64,000 nt of DNA from Corynebacterium sp. NML98-0116. GTDB taxonomy: Bacteria > Actinomycetota > Actinomycetes > Mycobacteriales > Mycobacteriaceae. The stretch lies in assembly GCF_001767255.1 (NCBI RefSeq), contig NZ_CP017639.1, forward strand, positions 2,262,720-2,326,719. Direction: 5' to 3'. A program made the position numbers and the translations under genes. The notes under the pieces were generated by a model. The model made no database searches. It was not told the DNA's origin and saw only the letters and a program-made list of their open reading frames with translations. Below, piece after piece: positions 57,192-64,000 of this stretch. Numbering within the stretch: position 1 is the stretch's first letter; each line of letters starts with the position of its first letter.

Positions 57192-60100
57192 TTAGTTGTT
57201 CTCCGCTGGCTTGTCCTCGGCAGGCTTTGCTTCCTCGGTGCCCTGATCGTCCTTCTTGGAGGAACCGTCAATCAGGGTCTGGTTGCCGGTTGCCTTGCCC
57301 AGCTGGTAGGAGGACGTTGCTTCGTCCACACCACAGCTACGCAGGACAACGTCCATGATGATCAGGCCGGCGGTGATGGCACCGAGGGCGCCACCTGCGA
57401 GGCCGATCATCTGTGGGTTCGCTACCTGGAACGCACCCTGCAGGCCGGCTGCGCGCTCTGCGCGGTCGCGGTCGTAGATACCCAGGCCACGCTGGATGTC
57501 ATCGTTAGCGCGCTTGATGGCTGCGTTGACCTCTGCGCGCAGGCTCTCGAGGCCCGGAATGCGGACCTGGGAGAGGATGCCCAGCGGGATCAACAGCAGC
57601 AGTGGCGACGCCATGCCGACCAGACCAGCGATGCACTTCGGGTCCTTGAAGTTCGCGTTCGAGGAACCCTTGGTTTCCTTCGTAACGGTGATATTTACCT
57701 CAACATCGACTGGAGCACCCTGAGCAGAGTTCGGGAAGATCGGCACGATGGTGAGGTTGCCATTCTTCTCCGGGGTGATGATCCACTTGCCGTCCTTGAA
57801 CTCCTTCGTCGCCTTACCGCCGACAATGTCGAAGTCGACCTTGCTCAGGTCAAGCTTCACGCCAGAGTCAGGGTTGAGCTGGATGGTGATGACGCCGGTC
57901 TTCTCGTTCTTCTTAATGATGAAGAGCTTGTTCGGGTCGGCAATGTTTGCACCCTCGGAGGTGGACCAGCCCTTTGGCAGGACGGAGATGGTGTATCGAG
58001 TCACCAGGTCACCGTTGGCGTTGTACTCCTCAACAACCACAGACTGGTTTGCAGCCTTGTCCGTCGGAGTGAAGACGGAGTTATCAGCGCTGATGTCAGT
58101 GAGAAGATCGCGGCCCTTGACGATGGCCAAGGTGTTGTCCTTGTCCTTCTTCTCGATGGTCTGCGTCTCACCAACAAGAGCGCCCTTCTGAACCTCATCG
58201 AACTTACGGACCTTCGGCGCCGTGATGTTCAGCGTGTAACGGTTGACAACGTTGCCGTCTGGGTCAACCTCCTGCACGATGCCCGACTTGCCAGCCGAAT
58301 CCTTCACAGGCTTTGCAACCCACTCAGAGATCTTGTTGCTCTTGCCGTCGACAGAACCGCTGTCCTGAACGTTAGTCGTGAAGTTCTCGGAACCACTAAC
58401 CCACACCATGGTGTTCGGGTTGATCTGCAGCACGCGGAACTCAGACGATTCTGGGATCTCGAAGGTGCGGTTGCTCTTGTTCTCGCCAGTGCCGACGGTG
58501 AACTCGTAGTTCGCGTACACGCCACGGTCGTCAGCGATCTGGAAGGTGAAGACCTTGCCGATTGCTGCCTCGAGCGGCACGAGCTGGAACTCGTTCGTCT
58601 CCTCGGAGTACTTGAAGTACTTCTTGAACTCGCTGGTGATGTCCTTACCATCTGCCAGGGTACCCTCGAGGACCTTGAAGACCTTATCGTTCTCGTAGCG
58701 GGCCAACTTCGCGGTGCTATCCGTCGTGATCACGCGCTTGATGACCTTGTTCAAGTCACGACCAGGCTTGAAGTTGATGGTGTAGCGCTCGAAGACGTAG
58801 CCGTCGTTCGTGCGGTTCTCGACGACAACGGTGCCTTCTGCCTCACGCTTCGGCTCCAGCTTCATGATGGAACCTTCTTCAGGCTTCGACTTCAGCAGCT
58901 CCTCGCCCTTGATGAGCTTGAGGTCGGTGCCCTGAATCGTCAGGTCGTTGTCAGTGGTGAACTCGTGGTTCAGCTCCTGGACGTGACCCGGCTCGACATC
59001 AACAACCCACTCGGTGATGACAAGGTCAACGTACCGCTTGCCGTCCTTGTTCTTCGGAGCCTTATCAACAATGATCTTCGGCTTCTTCGGGTTATCATTG
59101 TTCGGGTCGAGCAGGCTCTCGTCAGCGACGGTGGAACCCTCAGGAATATCCTCTACGTCGAGCCAACGCATGGTCTCCTGGATCTTGACCTGGCCCTTCG
59201 TGCCCGGCTTGAAGCGGAAGCGCAAATCGGTAGTGTCACCGTTGTCGTTGGTCTTCGTATTCTTCTCATCCTTGACGACCAAGTCCTCACCCTCAGTGAT
59301 GGTGAGGTTGTTGTTCGTGGCGTTGCCAGCGTTAATCGTCATGTAGGAACGATCAACCGCCTCACGCTGCAGCACGCGCTTTTCGAAGGTGTCCTGGTTG
59401 AGAGCAGGGTTAATCTGAATGTTCCAGATGTTGCGCAGCTCACCCTTGTCGTCGTTCACCTGAACGACGACCTGGCTGCCCTGAAGGTTATTGGCAGCTG
59501 CGTCGGTCGGCTTCACGACCCACTTGCCATTCTCTTCAATGATCTTCGCGTAGTCTTCACCGCTGACAATCTTGATGGTGTAGTTGTCGCGGCGCTCGAT
59601 CTCGACCTTGCCATCGTGGTTGATGAGAACGTCACGGATGTCCGGGCCAGCATTCACGTCCTTCTTGACGATGAACGTGAATTCGTAGGTGCGGCCGTCC
59701 TTGTCGGTGAAGGTGACGGTTGCTTCGCCTTCAGCGCCTTCGTTCGGAACGATCTTCCAGTTGTCGCCGTCCTCGACGATCTCCTTGATGACCTTGTTCT
59801 CGTCGGAGGTGATCTCGAACTTGGTACCACCACGACGCTCAACGAAGCCCACGGAGGTGTTGAGGATCTCGCGGGTCACCTTGTAGGTGGAGTTGATGTT
59901 CTCAATGGTGATAATGTTCTGCTTCTCTTCACCGTTCTTCGACGTGATCTTGACGATCACCTCACCGTGAACATCCTTGTCCTTCGGGGTGATGACGAGC
60001 TTGCCAGCACCATCGTCCTTCACGGTCGCGATGTCGCCACCCTCGAGAACCTCTACCTTGTCACCCTTGTCCAGCGTGATGATCTTGGTGCGATCAGAGC

Positions 60101-61691
60101 CACCCTGGTTGATGTTGTAGAAGTAGTTGTTCACGATCTTGTTGAGGTGCTCGACCTCACCAGTGCGATCGTTGATCTGCAGCTCGTAGATGTACTCGTT
60201 GCCGTTCTCATCGGTAACGACGATCTCAACAACACCGGATCCCTTGAAGTCATCCTTCGGCTTGATGATCAGGTTGTTGTCCTTATCGCGATCCACGATC
60301 ACGAGGTCCTCGCCCTTCGTGATGCGCCAGGAGTAGCCCTGCTTCTTCAGATCGCCCATGTCAAGGATCTTCTTCTCGTCCTTGTGACGGATGTCGATCG
60401 TGTTGTGGATCTCGTAGACTTCCTTCTCGATCCGGGTGTAGTACTCCTTGATGATCTCCTGAACGTTGACGTTCGTGGAAGTCGTCGTGACCGTGGACTG
60501 CTCGGTCTTCGTCTCGGTGACGTCAGACGGGGTGACCTCAACCGTCGTTGGGACGGTCGTGTAGTGGGTCTCCGTCGTCGGGGTGACGTGCTCCTTGACC
60601 GTGGTCACGACTGGGCGCTCAGTAACGGTCGTCGTGTTGGTGACTGTCGAGCCTGGAACAACCGTCTCAACGATCGACGGCTCCGGCGTGATGGTCTTCG
60701 TGACCGTGACGTCCTTGCCGTTTTCACGCTTGGTCGTCGTCACCGTCGACGGCTCGTGAGTAACCGTAGTGGTCTTCGTCTCCGCCGGCTTCGTTACAGT
60801 CGTTACCTTCGTGGTCGGCGGGATTTGCTCCCAGCGGGTCTCGGTCGCCTCTGGGACTGTCACGACGGTGGTAACCGTGCTCTTCGGCAGCGTCACTGTC
60901 GTGTTCGTGTAGTGAGGCTCCTGCGGCTTTGGCTGCTTCGGCTTCTCCAGACCTGGCTGGTACGGCGTGATCAGACGCTGGGAAGTGTATTCACGCCTCC
61001 AGCTGAAATTCAGGTTGTAGTTGTTTGGCATCAAGACAACGATGTATTCGCCTTTGTTGTAGCTCTTGCGAACCTTTTCCATCGCTCCCTCGTTAACGAC
61101 GAGGTAGTAGTTCGGCCCCGGGTTTGCCCTATCAACACGCTTGTAGCGAATCTCGAAACCGGTCAGCTCGGTGAACATCGCGTCACCCATCAGGTTCGGG
61201 CGAACCTCGTTGAGGTATGCAAGGTTGTTGGAAACCAACGCCTGCATGTACATCATCTTGCGCTTAACGCCCTCGATGTCGCCTTTCTCCTGGTCCTCGA
61301 GAACGGCCTTCATCAGGTTGATGGCGCCCTTCTCAACATCCGGGTTGATGCGGTTACCAACGCCGTAGCGGCCGGACTGGCCGGTCAGCTTACGGAAGGA
61401 GTAACCCTTCGGGTTGTTCCACGGGTTATCGACGCCCCAGTCGATGCACCAGCCCGGGCCGTACTGGGTAGCCAGCAGACCGAGAGCGTTCTGGCCCTTC
61501 GGGATCTTCTCTTTCCAGATCTGCTGGCCTTCAAAGACCTTCTGCAGCTCCTCCTGGGAGAGCTGATCGTACTGGCTTGTAACAGCAATGTCTGCGCTTG
61601 CGTTCGGCGCAGCAACGTGCACGGTGCTAACGGCCATGACGCCTGTAATCAGGCCGGCCATGATTCGCTTCTTAAGATGTGCGTTTTGCAA
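57192..61691 (-). CDS. Giant surface protein with Thr-rich stalk, beta-repeats and C-terminal two-helix anchor
   Basis: A 1499-residue secreted protein. A signal peptide (LKKRIMAGLITGVMAVSTVH, cleaved after about ANASA) is followed by a globular N-domain (about 35-250; GPGWCIDWGVDNPW). A Thr/Val-rich stalk (about 260-410, repeated TTVT and TETK motifs) leads to a long series of beta-sandwich-like repeats of about 60-90 residues (about 430-1335). The end has two hydrophobic helices (CIAGLVGMASPLLLLIPLGI; MIGLAGGALGAITAGLIIMDVV) and a charged tail. There is no LPxTG motif. TTG 61691 is preferred: it follows AAGGA by 8 bases and precedes the basic start of the signal peptide; ATG 61661 would cut off those basic residues. 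Confidence 0.82.
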   Translation of the reverse strand: MQNAHLKKRIMAGLITGVMAVSTVHVAAPNASADIAVTSQYDQLSQEELQKVFEGQQIWKEKIPKGQNALGLLATQYGPGWCIDWGVDNPWNNPKGYSFRKLTGQSGRYGVGNRINPDVEKGAINLMKAVLEDQEKGDIEGVKRKMMYMQALVSNNLAYLNEVRPNLMGDAMFTELTGFEIRYKRVDRANPGPNYYLVVNEGAMEKVRKSYNKGEYIVVLMPNNYNLNFSWRREYTSQRLITPYQPGLEKPKQPKPQEPHYTNTTVTLPKSTVTTVVTVPEATETRWEQIPPTTKVTTVTKPAETKTTTVTHEPSTVTTTKRENGKDVTVTKTITPEPSIVETVVPGSTVTNTTTVTERPVVTTVKEHVTPTTETHYTTVPTTVEVTPSDVTETKTEQSTVTTTSTNVNVQEIIKEYYTRIEKEVYEIHNTIDIRHKDEKKILDMGDLKKQGYSWRITKGEDLVIVDRDKDNNLIIKPKDDFKGSGVVEIVVTDENGNEYIYELQINDRTGEVEHLNKIVNNYFYNINQGGSDRTKIITLDKGDKVEVLEGGDIATVKDDGAGKLVITPKDKDVHGEVIVKITSKNGEEKQNIITIENINSTYKVTREILNTSVGFVERRGGTKFEITSDENKVIKEIVEDGDNWKIVPNEGAEGEATVTFTDKDGRTYEFTFIVKKDVNAGPDIRDVLINHDGKVEIERRDNYTIKIVSGEDYAKIIEENGKWVVKPTDAAANNLQGSQVVVQVNDDKGELRNIWNIQINPALNQDTFEKRVLQREAVDRSYMTINAGNATNNNLTITEGEDLVVKDEKNTKTNDNGDTTDLRFRFKPGTKGQVKIQETMRWLDVEDIPEGSTVADESLLDPNNDNPKKPKIIVDKAPKNKDGKRYVDLVITEWVVDVEPGHVQELNHEFTTDNDLTIQGTDLKLIKGEELLKSKPEEGSIMKLEPKREAEGTVVVENRTNDGYVFERYTINFKPGRDLNKVIKRVITTDSTAKLARYENDKVFKVLEGTLADGKDITSEFKKYFKYSEETNEFQLVPLEAAIGKVFTFQIADDRGVYANYEFTVGTGENKSNRTFEIPESSEFRVLQINPNTMVWVSGSENFTTNVQDSGSVDGKSNKISEWVAKPVKDSAGKSGIVQEVDPDGNVVNRYTLNITAPKVRKFDEVQKGALVGETQTIEKKDKDNTLAIVKGRDLLTDISADNSVFTPTDKAANQSVVVEEYNANGDLVTRYTISVLPKGWSTSEGANIADPNKLFIIKKNEKTGVITIQLNPDSGVKLDLSKVDFDIVGGKATKEFKDGKWIITPEKNGNLTIVPIFPNSAQGAPVDVEVNITVTKETKGSSNANFKDPKCIAGLVGMASPLLLLIPLGILSQVRIPGLESLRAEVNAAIKRANDDIQRGLGIYDRDRAERAAGLQGAFQVANPQMIGLAGGALGAITAGLIIMDVVLRSCGVDEATSSYQLGKATGNQTLIDGSSKKDDQGTEEAKPAEDKPAENN

Positions 61692-62003
61692 CGGCTCAAT
61701 CCTTAAAAATCGTAGGAGATATTCGAAGCAGCCTGAAGACCATCTGAACACGGATCCACAAACTGACAGACATTTATTCAATCACAAAAATCTCCCTGAA
61801 AGTAGTCCACTACGCCCCCACCACCACAAAAACACCACCACAACCCACAAAACCACACCCCACAACCCTCAAAAACCCCCTGACCAGCAGCTTCACAAAA
61901 CCTGTCAAAGTATGCAACAAGAACGTGATCTATCACACTCAAAACACCACTGCCACCAAACAGGGGGGACACGTGTCATCGTGCTCACCTCGATGAACGC
62001 CAA
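61692..62003. other. Upstream region of the giant surface-protein gene
   Basis: About 310 bases without a gene. The region is A/C-rich on the plus strand. A TTGACA-like sequence on the minus strand (near 61905-61911) may be its -35 box. A short TGTGA-TAGA-TCACG lies near 61923-61937, with the wrong spacing for GlxR. Nothing else is recognised. Confidence 0.5.
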
Positions 62004-62033
62004 AAGGCCCCTTCCGAAAGTGGAAGGGGCCTT
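62004..62033 (-). terminator. Terminator of the second surface-protein gene
   Basis: AAGGCCCCTTCC pairs perfectly with GGAAGGGGCCTT around GAAAGT, followed on the minus strand by TTGGCG. It lies 13 bases beyond the stop codon. Confidence 0.85.
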
Positions 62034-62046
62034 CTGCTAGGCGAAA

Positions 62047-64000
62047 TTACTTCTCAGGCTGCGCCGGAGCATTTGCCTCAGTAGTAGGGACCGGGGTTGC
62101 GGTCCTGATTACGTCGTTCTTCTTCGAAGAACCGTAAATGAGGGTGTCGTTACCCGTTGCCTTACCAATCTGGTAGGACGAGGTCTTGTCGCCCTGGCCA
62201 CAGGAGCGGAGCACAGCGTCCGCGATGAGCAGACCCACAGTAATCGTTCCGAGAGCACCGGCTGCGAGGCCGACCATCTCTGGGTTGGCTACGTTGAATG
62301 AGGCCTGGAGGCCCGCAGCGCGCTCTGCGCGGTCGGGGTCGTAGATGCCCAGGCCACGCTGGATGCGGTCGTTTGCCTCGCGGACAGCGGCGTTCAGCTT
62401 GCCCTGGACGCCTTCAAGGCCCGGAACGCGAACCTGGGACAGGATACCCAGCGGGATCAGGAGCAGCAGCGGCGAAGCGATGCCCACGAGGGATGCGATG
62501 CACTTGCCGTCGGAAGAAGTAGCCACATCCTTACTCGTGAGCTCGACATTGATTCGAACTCGCTTCTGCGGCTGACCGTTCACCTGAGGGATGAACGTGA
62601 TGTGGGTCGTGCCCTTCTCGATGCCGCCCTTACCAGGCTTGATCGTGATGGACCCGTCCGGGTTCGGAACAACCATGTCCGGATCCACCGGCTTGCAGTT
62701 CGAACCAGAGCAAATCTCAATGTCGGTCGCGCCACCGCCAGGAACGACAATCTTCCAGGAACCATCTGGGTTCGGGCTGACATCGTGGTTGCCTGGCTTG
62801 CCGATGATGTTGCCCTCGGACGTAGCCGGGACGTCGATCTCAATGATGCGAACCGGGTTGCCAGCACCGTCAACTTCCTCGATGAGGACGCGACCAGACT
62901 TCTGTGGCAAAGGCTTCACGTTGAAGCTGCCTGGGTGCGTCGGGATCTCCTCGATGAGGTCCTTACCACGAAGGACGCGGAAGGTGTTGCCTTCGCCCGT
63001 GGTGATCTTGTCGGTCAGCTTCGGCTGGTAGACACGACGCTCCTCGACGAACTTCAGCACACCACCGCTCTTGGTGATGGTGATGTTGTGCGTCTTCACA
63101 ACCTTGCCGTTGTTCTTCTCAACGACAACAACCTTCTTGCCCTCGGTGTTCTCGTTGATGCGGAGCTCGAAGCGCTTGTCGGTGTCGTTGACGACGGTGA
63201 CGTATTCCTTGCCCTCAACAACCTCGTACTTGTTGTTGTTGACAATGGTGACGTCGAAGGTGCCCTGCTCCGTGATCTTGTGCTCAACAACGGAGTTGTT
63301 GGAGGAGTCGGAGCCGCTACCGGTTCCCTTGGTGATATCCAAGATGAACTGCTTGTAGACCTTGCCGTCCTTGTCGGTGACGTCGAGGACGACCGTGCCC
63401 TCAGCGCCATCCTTCGGCGTGACAGTCCACTCGTCACCGTTCTGGGTCACTTCAACGAGGTTCTCGCCTTCGACGACGGTGAGCTTGTCACCAGGGTTGA
63501 GCTCGGTGGTGAACTTGTCATCCGAGGTGATCTTGAACTCGGACTTGTTCGGCTTCGTCAGCTCAACATTGTAGGTGTAGCGGGAAACCGGCAGGCCACG
63601 GGAGTTCTGGACCTCGAGGACGATCTTTCCGGAAACGCCTTCCTTGATCTTGATCTTGCCGCCGCCAGCTTCGTTGACGTCGCCGTCGATCAGGTCCTTA
63701 CCAGACACCACGACGAGCTTCTGCTTGTCAGGCTGGGACAGCACAGGCGCAGGCTGCTCCGAGTTGTCTGGAACCGTGACGGCGTCGAACTCGTGAACCT
63801 TAGCAGGCTTGACGTGGATCGTGTACTCGATCAGCGCATGGCCACCCTTGGACTGCTCGACGACCTTGATGTCACCCTCGAAGTCAGGGTTCGGCATCAG
63901 GTAGTACTTGTCAGGATTGTCCTGATCCTGAACCCAGCTGAAGTTATCTTCACCCTCTGGGAATACGAAGTCGTTGGAGGTCACACCCTTCGTCAGGACC
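62047..64000 (-). CDS. Second surface protein of the same family, partial
   Basis: The gene runs off the right edge; about 650 residues are visible and no start codon can be given. It has the same beta-rich repeats (for example LNPGDKLTVVEGENLVEVTQ and DEWTVTPKDGAEGTVVLDVT) and ends in a C-terminal module of about 140 residues closely similar to that of the neighbouring giant protein: CIASLVGIASPLLLLIPLGI, GLGIYDPDRAERAAGLQ, GTITVGLLIADAVLRSCG and SSYQIGKATGNDTLI. The tail is short and rich in Pro, Ala and Thr. The two genes are tandem duplicates with a shared membrane anchor; the beta-repeat parts have diverged. Confidence 0.85.
   Translation of the reverse strand, partial: VLTKGVTSNDFVFPEGEDNFSWVQDQDNPDKYYLMPNPDFEGDIKVVEQSKGGHALIEYTIHVKPAKVHEFDAVTVPDNSEQPAPVLSQPDKQKLVVVSGKDLIDGDVNEAGGGKIKIKEGVSGKIVLEVQNSRGLPVSRYTYNVELTKPNKSEFKITSDDKFTTELNPGDKLTVVEGENLVEVTQNGDEWTVTPKDGAEGTVVLDVTDKDGKVYKQFILDITKGTGSGSDSSNNSVVEHKITEQGTFDVTIVNNNKYEVVEGKEYVTVVNDTDKRFELRINENTEGKKVVVVEKNNGKVVKTHNITITKSGGVLKFVEERRVYQPKLTDKITTGEGNTFRVLRGKDLIEEIPTHPGSFNVKPLPQKSGRVLIEEVDGAGNPVRIIEIDVPATSEGNIIGKPGNHDVSPNPDGSWKIVVPGGGATDIEICSGSNCKPVDPDMVVPNPDGSITIKPGKGGIEKGTTHITFIPQVNGQPQKRVRINVELTSKDVATSSDGKCIASLVGIASPLLLLIPLGILSQVRVPGLEGVQGKLNAAVREANDRIQRGLGIYDPDRAERAAGLQASFNVANPEMVGLAAGALGTITVGLLIADAVLRSCGQGDKTSSYQIGKATGNDTLIYGSSKKNDVIRTATPVPTTEANAPAQPEK

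Noticed and set aside
61923-61937. GlxR (CRP-type) operator upstream of the giant surface protein
   Set aside because: TGTGA and TCACG are separated by 4 bases, whereas GlxR sites have 6 between the TGTGA and TCACA arms.

Overview
The window is high-GC actinobacterial chromosome, most likely Corynebacterium. The evidence is the conserved order fhaA-fhaB-pstP-rodA-pbpA-pknA-pknB-crgA, a rhomboid gene and a cyclophilin gene as found near the corynebacterial replication origin, metF-metE, and many genes with a -10 hexamer only 6-8 bases before the start codon (leaderless genes). I cannot name the species.

Layout. 1-1487: the 3' end of an AlbA-type ATP-binding regulator followed by a small repeat array, then an XRE regulator with a membrane protein. 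1511-9116: a nitric oxide/nitrite block with flavohemoprotein hmp, two paralogous three-cysteine winged-helix regulators (ArnR/SufR-like), copper nitrite reductase nirK, an NnrS-like membrane protein and an MFS exporter. A HEPN-type Abi gene with a structured RNA in front of it sits between the regulators and nirK. 9126-11905: LD-carboxypeptidase, a small membrane protein and an FAD monooxygenase. 12202-21903: tRNA-Leu(CAG) and the cell-elongation/phosphosignalling operon. 22034-25441: a DUF559 protein, a secreted protein, a cluster of DnaA boxes and the rhomboid protease.

25490-48140 is an accessory island lying between the rhomboid gene and ppiA, which are neighbours in C. glutamicum. It contains an ATPase bracketed by 59-bp direct repeats, an MFS gene, and a type I restriction-modification system whose hsdM-hsdS and hsdR are separated by about 10.5 kb of cargo. 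The cargo holds a GC-rich palindrome array, an AbiE toxin-antitoxin pair, mntH, a NUDIX gene, tetR-doxX, vapB with a broken vapC, a regulator remnant, an RloA-RloB (ATPase plus TOPRIM) pair and an AlbA-type regulator. Related TTTCGAG operator arrays lie at both ends of the cargo. After hsdR come a frameshifted TPM-like gene and a two-gene orphan operon.

48155-64000: ppiA, metE-metF, a membrane protein, a TetR-controlled pair of a degenerate ABC ATPase and a YhgE/Pip permease, a DoxX-like protein, and two tandem giant surface proteins sharing a C-terminal two-helix module; the second runs off the window.

The best candidates for something new are: the Abi-HEPN gene with its upstream stem-loop RNA; the split type I R-M locus carrying RloAB and paired operator arrays; two families of roughly 80-90 bp palindromic elements that repeatedly occur side by side; a DnaA-box cluster far from dnaA; the ATPase cassette between 59-bp repeats; and an over-represented 11-mer, GGCGTCGATAA.
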